Source of the DNA: Myxosarcina sp. GI1
GTDB lineage: Bacteria > Cyanobacteriota > Cyanobacteriia > Cyanobacteriales > Xenococcaceae
Direction: 5' to 3'
Assembly: GCF_000756305.1 (NCBI RefSeq)
Contig: NZ_JRFE01000012.1
Span: 56,830 to 120,829, forward strand
Length of the DNA: 64,000 bases
The translations under genes were made by a program, and so were the position numbers. The number at the start of each line of letters is the position of its first letter. Position 1 is the first letter of the stretch. This document shows, piece after piece, positions 34,791 through 44,014 of the stretch. The notes beneath the pieces were generated by a model. The model saw only the letters and a program-made list of their open reading frames with translations, was not told the origin of the DNA and made no database searches.

Positions 34791-35879
34791 TCAATTGGCT
34801 GTCAGAGAAATATGGCTGTTGTCTCGCCCAAATCTTCTGGCTACAGTCTTAGAGAGCGATCGCAACATTTCTACAGTAGTATTCCAGTCCACACAAGCAT
34901 CGGTAATACTCTGTCCGTAAACCATGGGTTTGCCGTTAGTGGTAATCGTTTGATTTCCTGCGATTAAATGACTTTCAATCATTACGCCCATAATCTGAGA
35001 CGAACCATCTTCAACTTGTTGCGCCACATTATTTAAGACCAAACTCTGACGATTGTGGTCTTTGCTACTGTTGCCGTGACTGCAATCAATCATCAAGCGC
35101 GTATTTAAAGTTTTTTCTTTTAAAGCTGTTACCGCTGCTTCTACACTTTGATTATCGTAATTGGGTTGGGTCGCGCCGCCCCTTAAAACTAAATGACCGT
35201 CGGGATTGCCTGTAGTTTTGACAATACTAGCCAGTCCATCTTGGTTGATGCCCAAAAAATGATGGGTAATTCTAGCGGTTAACATGGCATCAATTGCCGC
35301 TTTAAAACTGCCATCGGTACCGTTTTTATAGCCTACGGGCATAGACAGACCAGATGCCATCTGACGGTGAATTTGGCTTTCGGTAGTTCTGGCACCAATT
35401 GCCGTCCAGCAAATCAAGTCGGCAATATATTGGGGAGTAATCGGATCTAAAAGTTCGGTGGCTGCTGGCAAACCTAATTCTGCCAGATCGAGCAGTAATT
35501 TTCTGGCGGTTTTTAAGCCTGTATTAATGTTATAGCTATTATCGAGGTGAGGATCGTTAATCAATCCTTTCCAACCAACTGTAGTGCGAGGCTTCTCAAA
35601 ATAAACTCGCATTAGTATTTCGAGATTATCTGACAATTCGGCACGCAGCGTGGCTAGCTTGGTACCATACTCCATCGCTGCCTTGACATCGTGAATCGAA
35701 CAAGGACCGACAACGACCAATAATCTTTGGTCTTCACCCGATAAAATATTACGGATGCGATCGCGAGTTTTCGACACCAAGCCAGCGGCTGTTTCTTTTA
35801 GAGGATATTCGCTTTTAATATATGCAGGACTTAACAATGGTCTGGTTTCGATAACGTGCAGGTCGCTAGTAATGTACAT
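34791..35879 (-). CDS. 3-deoxy-7-phosphoheptulonate (DAHP) synthase, second copy
   Basis: A class I DAHP synthase of 362 residues when started at the ATG at 35879 (MYITSDLHVIETRPLL). A longer frame to 35963 would add 28 residues without family support. Motifs GPCSIHD, RVYFEKPRTTVGWKGLINDP and QIHRQMASGLSMPVGYKNG are present. It stands alone with its own terminator, so it is the likely housekeeping enzyme for aromatic amino acids, in contrast to the copy at 14244 inside the aryl cluster. The two are clearly paralogous but well diverged. Confidence 0.94.
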   Translation of the reverse strand: MYITSDLHVIETRPLLSPAYIKSEYPLKETAAGLVSKTRDRIRNILSGEDQRLLVVVGPCSIHDVKAAMEYGTKLATLRAELSDNLEILMRVYFEKPRTTVGWKGLINDPHLDNSYNINTGLKTARKLLLDLAELGLPAATELLDPITPQYIADLICWTAIGARTTESQIHRQMASGLSMPVGYKNGTDGSFKAAIDAMLTARITHHFLGINQDGLASIVKTTGNPDGHLVLRGGATQPNYDNQSVEAAVTALKEKTLNTRLMIDCSHGNSSKDHNRQSLVLNNVAQQVEDGSSQIMGVMIESHLIAGNQTITTNGKPMVYGQSITDACVDWNTTVEMLRSLSKTVARRFGRDNSHISLTAN

Positions 35880-36069
35880 ATTTTGATTTTGTATATTCAA
35901 TACCTTTTTTAAAATCCAATACCAACTACTATTGTCGGACAAATTCGTTAGATGCGATCGCATCTAACGAATTCTTTGTAATAACTTAATCTTAAGTTTA
36001 GCTACGATTGCATTAACCATGAGCGATGAACAGAGAACTATGAACAGTTTAACTTCTATTGCTCATTGC

Positions 36070-36228
36070 TTATTCAGGCTGGGGAATCGGTTGTGGTTCT
36101 GGTGTGGGAACTGGCTGTGGTTCTGGCGTAGGAACTGGCTGGGGAATGGGACTGGGAACTGGCTGTGGTTCTGGCGTAGGAACTGGCTGCGGTTCTGGTG
36201 TAGGTTTGGTAGGAGGGGTTTCAATCAT
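36070..36228 (-). CDS. Small proline-rich protein, 52 aa
   Basis: A short frame with ATG at 36228 and TAA at 36070-36072, preceded in frame by a stop five codons upstream. It encodes repeats of PTPEPQPV: roughly every second residue is proline, the rest mainly Glu, Gln, Thr and Val. Codons differ between repeats (CCT, CCA, CCC), as expected if the peptide is selected. No Shine-Dalgarno is obvious. The opposite strand can be read as glycine-rich peptides, which I regard as the shadow. It could be an extended, cell-envelope-spanning or linker-type peptide. Confidence 0.5.
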   Translation of the reverse strand: MIETPPTKPTPEPQPVPTPEPQPVPSPIPQPVPTPEPQPVPTPEPQPIPQPE

Positions 36229-36339
36229 GGCTGCGGTTTAGTAAATAACTAAATCGATCTTGACGAGAAAGGCAGTGTAATTACCTCTCTTATAAGTTAG
36301 AGTTTTGGCGGATACTTAAAATTTTGTGTCTGGTAAAAT

Positions 36340-36942
36340 TTATGTCTTGAGAATAATTTCTGCCAGTAGTCGTGGATAAGCAAAACAGTCAGAAACTGAT
36401 AGTTGAGGTCCGCAATAGGTTTTACTAAGGCGATCGAGAATACCGCTCGTATTATGGCAATTATCATCAGCCATTTCAAAAGCAATACTCCACCATAGAT
36501 GGGAGTCGATCTTTAGTTTAGTTAATTCGCCTGTTATTCCTGCTTCCTGACGCTGCCGCCGTTGTTTACTAACTGCAAGCCAAAATTTAGCAGGAAAAAA
36601 ATTGTTTAGCTGTTGTTGGGGTAATTCTTGGCGGTCAATCCATTTGCTCCATTTTTCTATTTTTCCCGACCAAACTTCGCCAAATTTTTGTGCTTCTAAT
36701 TCAGCTTGTCGCCATTTGAGTTCTAAATTTTCCTGTCGCCACTTGTAGCTGACGGTGGTTGATTCTGGCAAATAGAGATAAAAATCGGTTCTAACTTCTG
36801 CCCCAACTTTATTTTGTAGACAATGGCGATCGAACCATTCTTCTACTTCTATTGGTGGTACGCCTGGTTTAAACCAGCGTAATTCTATAGTATTCTCTAT
36901 CACCTGGTTTATTGCTTGCTTTTTCCTAACTGCTTCTAGCAT
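36340..36942 (-). CDS. Conserved hypothetical protein, 200 aa
   Basis: A soluble 200-residue protein. The start IELRWFKPGVPPIEVEEWF, and the middle DFYLYLPESTTVSYKWRQEN and KFGEVWSGKIEKWSKW, alternate charged residues in a way that recalls CYTH-type beta-barrel phosphohydrolases, but the EXEXK signature is not clear. No signal peptide or membrane segment. Its neighbours (ExbB/D, DAHP synthase) give no hint. Real gene by length and composition; function unknown. Confidence 0.65.
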   Translation of the reverse strand: MLEAVRKKQAINQVIENTIELRWFKPGVPPIEVEEWFDRHCLQNKVGAEVRTDFYLYLPESTTVSYKWRQENLELKWRQAELEAQKFGEVWSGKIEKWSKWIDRQELPQQQLNNFFPAKFWLAVSKQRRQRQEAGITGELTKLKIDSHLWWSIAFEMADDNCHNTSGILDRLSKTYCGPQLSVSDCFAYPRLLAEIILKT

Positions 36943-37058
36943 TGGTTAATATTGATTTGCCGATAAAAAATTAAAATCGATCGTTAATACAATTTGAATA
37001 ACTTAAACTGTGGAAGAAATGTTTTGGCAACGAGGATTACTGGAGGACAAGCAACACC

Positions 37059-37778
37059 ATGAACTTTGCTGAAATTATCGCTAAAGGCGGCATTGCCATT
37101 TGGCCGCTGTTATTGTTATCTATTCTTTCTCTAGCCACAATTTTAGAACGAATCTGGTTTTGGTCGAGAGTATTATTTAGAGAAAAACAAATTCTCAATA
37201 GAATTATTGAGGCAGCCAATCGCAATTGGGATTTAGTAGAAAAAGTTGCCAGAGAACATATCAATCATCCTATGGGCAATTTTGTTTATGCCCCGTTTAA
37301 ATATTCCAATCCCGATCCAGAAATATTACACCTGGCTTTAGAGTCTGCTGCTGACGAACAGTTAGCCAGAATGCGTAAAGGAGACAAACTTTTAGAGGCA
37401 GTTATCGCTCTTTCCCCTTTGTTAGGATTATTTGGAACTGTTTGGGGTTTGATTAAGTCTTTAAGTTCGATTAGGATTGGCGATTTGGGTACGGCTTCTA
37501 CTTCTGGAGTTACCCTGGGTATTGGCGAATCTTTGATTTCTACTGCGGTTGGGTTGTTGGTAGCGATCGTCAGTCTGGCGTTTTATCGTCTGTTTCAAGC
37601 TTTTTGGTCTAATCAGGTTAGGCTATTGCGTAAAGCTGCCAGTCAACTAGAAGTAATATATCGTCAACAGTGGTTTCGAGAAGAAGATGAAATAGTAGTA
37701 GCTGATGAATACTCTTTTATGAACGTCGAACCAAAGAAACCGCCTACAAGCGATCCCTGGGCGGCAGGAGAACAATAA
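37059..37778 (+). CDS. MotA/TolQ/ExbB proton channel family protein
   Basis: A 239-residue inner-membrane protein with three hydrophobic helices: [21 protein letters not shown] near the start, and two in the region [21 protein letters not shown]-like sequence and [20 protein letters not shown]. The latter two carry the conserved Gly/Thr face of the proton path. With the ExbD-like protein 37 bp downstream it should form a proton-motive-force-driven motor that energises outer-membrane transport through a TonB-like partner. A GGAGG is 16 nt before the ATG. Confidence 0.9.
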   Translation: MNFAEIIAKGGIAIWPLLLLSILSLATILERIWFWSRVLFREKQILNRIIEAANRNWDLVEKVAREHINHPMGNFVYAPFKYSNPDPEILHLALESAADEQLARMRKGDKLLEAVIALSPLLGLFGTVWGLIKSLSSIRIGDLGTASTSGVTLGIGESLISTAVGLLVAIVSLAFYRLFQAFWSNQVRLLRKAASQLEVIYRQQWFREEDEIVVADEYSFMNVEPKKPPTSDPWAAGEQ

Positions 37779-37815
37779 TTTTACAGCGATTCAACAGTAA
37801 ATCAGCAAAGTTAAA

Positions 37816-38403
37816 ATGACTTCTAATAAGAAAAATAATCGTAATAAGTATCGCTATTCACCAGTACGCCCTTTTAGACTCTGGCAAGATGATGCTAGAG
37901 AGAGCGATGCTCGAATCGAAATTTTGCCTTTAATCGACGTTATTTTTTGCATTTTGACCTTTTTTCTCTTGGCAGCCGTTAATTTTTCTCGTCAACAGGC
38001 AATCAGCCTAAATCTGCCCCAGGCAAGAACTGGCACGCCTCAGATGCAGGATATTTTAATCGTGACCATAGATGATGTCGGTCAACTATATGTCGAGCAA
38101 GATTTGGTCAGCCGTAGCGATTTAAACTGGGAAATCAAAAAATACAATCAAACTAACCCTAATGGCTTGATGGTTCTGTATGCGTCCAAAAATTCGACCT
38201 ATAGAGAAGTAGTAGAAGTTTTAGATATACTGCGAGAAGTAGGTGGCGATCGCGTGGCGTTAGCTACTCTGCCTATGGGTTCTCAACCTCCAGCTTCCAG
38301 CACTCCCAGTACTTTACCTTCTTTTGTACCAGAGCTTCGCAACGGCATTAATCCCTATAATCCAGATTCCACGCCCAATCCTCCCGCACTACCTAGCCAA
38401 TAG
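37816..38403 (+). CDS. ExbD/TolR biopolymer transport protein
   Basis: A 195-residue protein with one N-terminal membrane helix (IEILPLIDVIFCILTFFLLA) carrying the family's conserved Asp in LIDVIFCILTFF. A periplasmic domain follows, ending in a Pro/Ser-rich tail (QPPASSTPSTLP onward). It partners the ExbB-like channel just upstream. The proline-rich extension of about 40 residues is longer than in many ExbD proteins and may contact the cell wall. Confidence 0.9.
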   Translation: MTSNKKNNRNKYRYSPVRPFRLWQDDARESDARIEILPLIDVIFCILTFFLLAAVNFSRQQAISLNLPQARTGTPQMQDILIVTIDDVGQLYVEQDLVSRSDLNWEIKKYNQTNPNGLMVLYASKNSTYREVVEVLDILREVGGDRVALATLPMGSQPPASSTPSTLPSFVPELRNGINPYNPDSTPNPPALPSQ

Positions 38404-38406
38404 GTA

Positions 38407-38434
38407 TTTAGGCTTTAGACTTTAGGCTTTAGGG
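38407..38434. repeat. Heptamer tandem repeat (TTTAGRC)
   Basis: Four copies of TTTAG[G/A]C/G immediately after the ExbD stop codon. One of two separate heptamer arrays in this 128-bp gap. Confidence 0.75.
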
Positions 38435-38473
38435 AACGGGAAACGGGGAACAGGCAAGAGTAAAAACTTTTTA

Positions 38474-38504
38474 CTTGCTACTCGCTACTCGCTACTTGCT
38501 ACTT
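38474..38504. repeat. Heptamer tandem repeat (CTYGCTA)
   Basis: Four and a half copies of CT[T/C]GCTA, 30 bp upstream of the uracil-DNA glycosylase gene. Its proximity to the start codon means it lies in the promoter or leader. Confidence 0.8.
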
Positions 38505-38534
38505 AAAAAAATGAGATAATACAAGCAATTTTTG

Positions 38535-39239
38535 ATGCCCTATGTATTTACTCAAACAATGTCCGATCTTGAAACTTTAATTGCTGCAGTCAAGCAGGAA
38601 GCCGAACGCGAAGAATTTCCCATTGATGTCGCTGTTTACCGAGAAACCGACCTCGAACCAACTCAACCAATATTATATGCTGGCAATTTGAATAGTCCTT
38701 TGTGTTTTTTTGGACGAGATTTGGGCAAAGATGAGGTTTATGCCCGTCAGCCTCTAATTGGCGCTTCGGGGACTATGGTTAGGGAAGGGTTTTATTATGC
38801 CATTCACCAGCAAAAAGCTCCTTCTAGAACCAAACTCGATGAAACTACCTGCGACCGCCTGTTGCTGGCTAATACCGTTCCTTACAAACCTCCAGGTAAT
38901 AAAGCGTATTTAATGAAAGTCAAAAATCGCTTTCGTCCCTTTATCGAACAATTGTTGCTGTTTCACTGGCAGGGAAATCAAGTTATTACTTTGGGTACGG
39001 AAGCCTTTAAATGGTTTGCTACCTACGCACCTAAAGGAGAACTAGATAGTTTTTACAAACGGAGCGATCGCTTTGAAGCTAAACTGACTGTTAATTTGAG
39101 TGCTAGTGACGACATGGGTATGACTCACCAAAAAGCGATAACTTTGCTACCTTTGCCCCATCCTTCCCCTCTCAACCAAAAATACTATGCGGCATTTCCC
39201 AAAATGCTCCAGCAAAGACTGGCTCAGGTTGAATTTTAA
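38535..39239 (+). CDS. Uracil-DNA glycosylase superfamily protein
   Basis: About 234 residues. The active-site segment LCFFGRDLGKDEVYARQPLI followed by GASG resembles the family 4/5 water-activating loop, and LLPLPHPSPLNQKY is the DNA-intercalating His-Pro-Ser motif. It should excise uracil or other deaminated bases, but catalytic Asp/Glu placement (RDLGKDEV) differs from standard family 4, so specificity is open. ATG at 38535 is used; an internal ATG (MSDLETLIAAV) at 38559 is equally possible. Confidence 0.78.
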   Translation: MPYVFTQTMSDLETLIAAVKQEAEREEFPIDVAVYRETDLEPTQPILYAGNLNSPLCFFGRDLGKDEVYARQPLIGASGTMVREGFYYAIHQQKAPSRTKLDETTCDRLLLANTVPYKPPGNKAYLMKVKNRFRPFIEQLLLFHWQGNQVITLGTEAFKWFATYAPKGELDSFYKRSDRFEAKLTVNLSASDDMGMTHQKAITLLPLPHPSPLNQKYYAAFPKMLQQRLAQVEF

Positions 39240-39392
39240 AAAACTTAACTATTTCGACTTTTAGAATCTGTCTGAGGTCAGAGATTGCCTTAAATGGCGA
39301 TCCTCACAGCTAAAAAACATGATAAGGTAAAAGGGGAAATCTAAAATTTTTGTTAAGCTCGATACAAAAGATCTTTACACTAAAAATCAATT

Positions 39393-40088
39393 ATGACTAA
39401 TAAGAAAACTGTTATTTCCCCTTCTATACTTTCGGCAGATTTTACCCGTTTGGGCGAAGAAATTAAAGCGGTAGATAAAGCTGGTGCCGACTGGATTCAC
39501 GTTGATGTTATGGACGGTAGATTCGTTCCTAATATTACTATTGGACCGATGATCGTCAAAGCAATCCGTCCTCTGACTGAGAAAATTCTCGACGTTCACT
39601 TAATGATTGTCGAACCAGAAAAATATGTCGAAGACTTTGCCAACGCTGGTGCGGATATTATTACCGTACATGCAGAACATAACGCTTCACCCCACCTGCA
39701 TCGCACCCTGGGTCAAATTCGGGAATTAGGCAAACAAGCAGGTGTAGTAATCAATCCTGCTTCGCCTTTAGAACTAATTGAGTACGCCCTACCAATGTGC
39801 GATCTAGTTTTAATTATGAGCGTCAATCCTGGTTTTGGCGGACAAAGCTTTATTCCCGAAATGGTAGATAAAGTGAGAAAATTACGTCAAATGTGCGATG
39901 ATAAAGGCTTAGACCCCTGGATTGAAGTAGACGGTGGCTTAAAAACTCACAATACCTGGCAAGTTTTAGAAGCGGGTGCTAATGCAATCGTAGCAGGTTC
40001 GGCAGTGTTTAAGGCTGACGATTATGCAGAAGCAATTGAAGGTATTCGTAACAGCAAACGCCCACAGCCCGAACTAGCTACGGCGTAA
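39393..40088 (+). CDS. rpe: Ribulose-phosphate 3-epimerase
   Basis: A 231-residue TIM-barrel enzyme of the Calvin and pentose-phosphate cycles, interconverting ribulose-5-phosphate and xylulose-5-phosphate. Signatures are [17 protein letters not shown] (metal-binding His and Asp) and [13 protein letters not shown]-like loop as [16 protein letters not shown]. The C-terminal [10 protein letters not shown] holds the second catalytic Asp. A clear terminator follows at 40119. Confidence 0.96.
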   Translation: MTNKKTVISPSILSADFTRLGEEIKAVDKAGADWIHVDVMDGRFVPNITIGPMIVKAIRPLTEKILDVHLMIVEPEKYVEDFANAGADIITVHAEHNASPHLHRTLGQIRELGKQAGVVINPASPLELIEYALPMCDLVLIMSVNPGFGGQSFIPEMVDKVRKLRQMCDDKGLDPWIEVDGGLKTHNTWQVLEAGANAIVAGSAVFKADDYAEAIEGIRNSKRPQPELATA

Positions 40089-40118
40089 ATTTTTTGATTT
40101 TCAAAATTTAAATATTAT

Positions 40119-40150
40119 AGGTGGTTTGGAAAGAAAACCACTTTTTTTTT
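40119..40150 (+). terminator. Rho-independent terminator after rpe
   Basis: A 9-bp stem AGGTGGTTT/AAACCACTT (one wobble) with a 7-nt loop runs into nine T. The convergent REC-GGDEF gene ends 43 bp further on. Confidence 0.88.
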
Positions 40151-40192
40151 GCAGGCGATCGCCTTCTTTTATAGTGGTATATTTTCTATGAT

Positions 40193-41137
40193 TCAATCAT
40201 ACAAAACTGCACGATTACGTCCCTCAGTCTTGGCTTGATAAAGTGCGCGATCGGCTTCCGATATCAACTGCGTTCGGTTAGTTCTGATAGTTGGAAGCAT
40301 AGAAGCTACTCCTAAGCTCAGAGATACAAAGTCACTTACCGCAGAGTCGGGATGGGAAATTTGCAGCATCTCTACAGCCCGATGGATCTCTAGAGCGACA
40401 TTTAAAGCATTAGCTCCTGCTGTCTGAGGTAAAATTACGGCAAATTCTTCGCCGCCATATCTGGCTACCAAATCTGCGGGACGTTTGACTGCGCTATCTA
40501 TAGCGCGAGCTACTCTTCTCAGGCAAATATCTCCTGCCTGGTGTCCGAAGCGGTCATTGTACTGTTTGAAGTAATCGATATCGCCAAGAATTAATGCAAG
40601 ATGATAGTTTTCACGGTATGCCCTACGCCATTCTTGTCTAAAATAACGGTTGAAATAATACCGATTGGCAACTTTAGTTAAATCGTCTTTACTGGCTAAA
40701 ATCTTGAGACGCTGATTTGTGGCTTTCAATCGCGCTTTCAAACGAGCGATCGCTAATTGATGTTGAATCCGAATAATAACTTCCTCAGTATTAAAGGGTC
40801 TGGTTATATATTCGCTACCACCACTAGCAAAAGCTTTAGCTATAACTTCAGTTTCATTAAAAGTACTGATAAAAACAACTGGAATATCTTTGGTGCGAGA
40901 ATCGGCCTTTAGTTGCTGGCATACTTGATAGCCATCCATATCGGGTATAGCTACATCCAGTAGAACAATGTCGGGAACTTCGGCTCTAGCAATTTCTAAG
41001 GCTAATCTTCCATTATTAGCCTGCCTGATTTCATATCCTCTCGAAGTTAATACTGAGGATAAAATTGATAAATTGCCATTGCGATCGTCAACTAACAAAA
41101 CTTTTCCAGTTTCAATTGACGCAAGCCGATCGGTCAT
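40193..41137 (-). CDS. Response regulator with GGDEF diguanylate cyclase domain
   Basis: A 314-residue two-domain protein. REC domain at residues about 10-125, phosphoacceptor Asp in IVLLDVAIPDMDGYQVC. The GGDEF domain at about 155-314 has an intact active site RYGGEEFAV, preceded five residues earlier by RPAD, the RxxD product-inhibition site. It should make cyclic di-GMP in response to an unknown histidine kinase. No cognate kinase is adjacent. Confidence 0.93.
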   Translation of the reverse strand: MTDRLASIETGKVLLVDDRNGNLSILSSVLTSRGYEIRQANNGRLALEIARAEVPDIVLLDVAIPDMDGYQVCQQLKADSRTKDIPVVFISTFNETEVIAKAFASGGSEYITRPFNTEEVIIRIQHQLAIARLKARLKATNQRLKILASKDDLTKVANRYYFNRYFRQEWRRAYRENYHLALILGDIDYFKQYNDRFGHQAGDICLRRVARAIDSAVKRPADLVARYGGEEFAVILPQTAGANALNVALEIHRAVEMLQISHPDSAVSDFVSLSLGVASMLPTIRTNRTQLISEADRALYQAKTEGRNRAVLYD

Positions 41138-42050
41138 TTTAATTAAAGGTTTTAATAATATTTATTATGATTAACTACAATTATATTGAACAATTTCTCT
41201 GCTTAATTAATACTTGATAATAAAACTAATAACTTTACTAAAAGTAAATGTTAAACTATTAAATGTTTTTGTGATAATACTCAATCAAGTAAAACAACCC
41301 TTAATTTAAGCTGTTAAAACTATATGTATATAGACATAGCCTTTAACAAATTATCATAAAATATGTTTTAATCGGTAGGTATTCACTTTACACACAAGAC
41401 ACATTTATCGTTTGCATATAAAAATATGATGAAATATTTTTTCTCTATGTTTTCGTCTTATTTAACCTTACTCTAAGATTTGGTGACTTATGTTATCGCC
41501 CCGACTATTTTCCAGTTACTTAAAAATATTCCAATGGTAGTAAAGCTGGCATCGAGCAAGATAAAATCACAGACAGTAGCTCAAATTTTTGGTTTATAGC
41601 AATCCTAAATGATACGTAAAAAAAATTCTATTGCCTATTGCGTATTGCTTTTCTCTACTTTCTCTATTGTTTAACAAATGAAATAGGAAGGCTCGCTATA
41701 TATCTCACTCCTGACTCAGAAATTACTCTGTTGTTTGACTACGGAGCATAGACTATTGCACTAACTTTGTCTATTACGAGCAATATTCTCAACTTTAAAT
41801 GAATATAGCAGAAACAAAATCGGTAAATTATTTATAATCATATACGAACATTATTATTTTAAAATTGACAATTAATTAGTTTTTACTTAGAAATTTAATG
41901 AAAGGTAAAATTATTATTAATAAAATGAGTTATTGGAATATATCAAAAGAAATGCCAAAACAGACAAAGCTGCAAACCAGACAAGAGATAAACTGCTGCA
42001 ATGTTTTTGCAGGTTGCAATGGCATTAATTCATAGCATAGGAGCAAAGTC
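41138..42050. other. Long AT-rich intergenic region, 913 bp
   Basis: No gene of credible size was found. Around 41598-41650 is a dispersed-repeat-like stretch (TATAGCAATCC, then a TATTGCCTATTGCGTATTGC array). The promoters of the divergent REC-GGDEF and PRTase-HAD genes should lie here. The AGGAG before 42051 is the ribosome site of the latter. Confidence 0.5.
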
Positions 42051-43028
42051 ATGATGAACTTTCGTACTTTTGACGATATGAGTTCTGCTTTGTCAAAAAA
42101 ACTTAACTTAATTCCACGAGATATCGATTTAATAGTTGGTATCCCTCGGAGTGGATTAATTCCTGCTAATATCTTGGCTTTGCATCTCAATTTACCTTTA
42201 ACAGATTTAGATGGTTTGATCTCGGGAAGAATGTTAGGTAAAGGCAGAACTCGCGCTCATACCAAACAAAGAGTTACTGTAAATGACTGCCGTAAAGTTT
42301 TGGTGATCGACGATAGCTTATGGACTGGCGAAACTATTGCTATGGCCAAGCAAAAAATTGATGAGGCTAACATACCTCAAGAAGTTATCTATGCGGCAGT
42401 TTATGTAACTTCTAATACCAAAGACAAAGTAGATCTTTACTTTGATATTTGTCCTTTTCCTAGAATGTTTGAGTGGAACTTCATGCATCATGGCTATCTT
42501 GAGAATGCCTGTATAGATATAGATGGAGTACTTTGCGAAGATCCTACTACTCAGGAAAATGATGATGGGATTAAATACCTGAACTTTTTAGAAAATGCCA
42601 AGCCATTGTTTCTTCCTACGCTGCCAGTTGGCTGTTTGGTAACTTCACGTTTGGAAAAATATAGACCTCAAACAGAAACATGGCTTAAAAAATATGGCGT
42701 AGAGTACCAAAAATTATGTATGTTAGATTTGCCCGATGGAGAAACTCGTAAAGCTTTGAATTGTCATGCTACTTTCAAATCTAAAATATATCGGCAAACC
42801 AAAAGCATAATTTTTATCGAAAGTGAGTTAAAACAAGCTATTGATATTGCCAAATATAGTAATAAACCAGTGCTTTGCATAGAAACTCGTAGATTGATTA
42901 TGCCCGATAACGAGAGCTTTGCTCAGATTGAGTATAGAAAGATGCAAATTGCCTCTAAATTAAAAATGCTCAAAAGAAGACTGCGTCCGTTCCGCAGTAA
43001 TATGTCTCGTCTACTACAACGAAAATAG
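42051..43028 (+). CDS. Phosphoribosyltransferase-HAD fusion protein
   Basis: A 325-residue protein with two domains. Residues about 1-130 are a type I phosphoribosyltransferase with IVGIPRSGLIPA and the PRPP loop VLVIDDSLWTGET. From about 160, a HAD-like domain begins with nucleophile motif CIDIDGVLCEDPT, continues with VGCLVTSRLEKYRP and IIFIESELKQA. The C-terminal 45 residues are very basic. An AGGAG lies 9 nt before the ATG. Such pairs occur near surface-sugar or phage-type loci and may make or salvage a ribosyl-phosphate compound. The substrate is unknown. Confidence 0.78.
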   Translation: MMNFRTFDDMSSALSKKLNLIPRDIDLIVGIPRSGLIPANILALHLNLPLTDLDGLISGRMLGKGRTRAHTKQRVTVNDCRKVLVIDDSLWTGETIAMAKQKIDEANIPQEVIYAAVYVTSNTKDKVDLYFDICPFPRMFEWNFMHHGYLENACIDIDGVLCEDPTTQENDDGIKYLNFLENAKPLFLPTLPVGCLVTSRLEKYRPQTETWLKKYGVEYQKLCMLDLPDGETRKALNCHATFKSKIYRQTKSIIFIESELKQAIDIAKYSNKPVLCIETRRLIMPDNESFAQIEYRKMQIASKLKMLKRRLRPFRSNMSRLLQRK

Positions 43029-43087
43029 TCGTCAATCTGTTGGATAATTAAAAATATCTAGTTATTTGTTGTCTACGTTAGAAAATA

Positions 43088-44002
43088 GTGAAAAAGTTAA
43101 TTCGCGGTCTCGATGAATTTCGACAAAATTATGTAAATACTCACCAGGAGCTTTTAGAGCAGCTTTCTCACGGACAGAAGCCTAGAGTTTTGTTTATTAC
43201 CTGTTCTGATTCTAGAGTAGCTCCAAATTTAATTACTAATACCGATATGGGAGAGCTATTTGTCATTCGTAATGCTGGCAATATTATTCCCCCTTATGGT
43301 TCGGCTAATGGCGGTGAAGGAGGCACTATTGAGTATGCAATCAATGCTTTAGGTATCGAACAGGTAGTAATTTGCGGACATTCTCACTGTGGCGGGATGA
43401 AAGGATTGCTGAAGCTCAATGAGCTTCAGGAAGATATGCCTTTAGTATATGACTGGTTGAGACATGCCGAATCTACACGCCGTTTGGTTATGGAAAACTA
43501 TCCCGATTACTCTGGAGAGGAGTTGATTGAAACTTTAGTAGCGGAAAATGTTTTGATCCAGATCGATAATCTTAAAACATATCCTGTAGTAAGAGCCAGA
43601 ATACATCAGGGTAAGCTGCGGATTTATGCCTGGATTTATCGCATTGAAACGGGAGAGGTTTTAGCGTATGATGCCGAAACTCATACTTACGTGCCTCCTA
43701 TGAGTCAATTAATGGATGATGAAGACCAAAATGGCGATCGCTCTTTAGCTCCGTCCGATAAAAAACGACGTTCTGATTCAGAATTTTCTTCTTTAACTAA
43801 TATTAGAGGCGAACTAGATAAACTATTAGCAGTTAATTCTCCTAAATCCACTAAAGAAGCCGAACGAGCCATAGGCTCATTAGAAAGATTGTTCGCTCGC
43901 GCCAGTAGATTAGGCATGACTGCCAGTGAACTACAAAACTATCATTCTTTATTTTCAGAACCAATTCAAACTTGGGCGAGAAAAGCTTATTCACATCGTT
44001 GA
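43088..44002 (+). CDS. ccaA: Beta-class carbonic anhydrase
   Basis: Interconverts CO2 and bicarbonate. Zinc ligands are in FITCSDSRVAPNL and CGHSHCGGMKG; a long C-terminal extension (residues about 200-304) is typical of the carboxysomal CcaA/IcfA branch, where it docks to CcmM. The GTG start gives MKKLIRGLDEF, the usual N-terminus. It is 304 residues, some 30 more than the Synechocystis enzyme, with the extra in the charged tail. No carboxysome shell genes are adjacent, as is common for ccaA. Confidence 0.92.
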   Translation: MKKLIRGLDEFRQNYVNTHQELLEQLSHGQKPRVLFITCSDSRVAPNLITNTDMGELFVIRNAGNIIPPYGSANGGEGGTIEYAINALGIEQVVICGHSHCGGMKGLLKLNELQEDMPLVYDWLRHAESTRRLVMENYPDYSGEELIETLVAENVLIQIDNLKTYPVVRARIHQGKLRIYAWIYRIETGEVLAYDAETHTYVPPMSQLMDDEDQNGDRSLAPSDKKRRSDSEFSSLTNIRGELDKLLAVNSPKSTKEAERAIGSLERLFARASRLGMTASELQNYHSLFSEPIQTWARKAYSHR

Positions 44003-44014
44003 CAGTAGCGAATT

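Noticed and set aside
34686-34967. Plus-strand frame over the terminator and DAHP synthase end
   Set aside because: It overlaps a well-supported gene and a hairpin and has no protein-like composition.
36019-36252. Glycine- and tryptophan-rich plus-strand frames
   Set aside because: They are the complement of the proline-rich minus-strand frame at 36070-36228, which has a proper start, stop and varied codons.
38407-38504. Short repeats considered as a CRISPR remnant
   Set aside because: The units are contiguous heptamers without spacers.
41925-42035. 36-codon frame just before the PRTase-HAD gene
   Set aside because: No ribosome site, no recognisable composition, and chance frames of this size are expected in an AT-rich gap.
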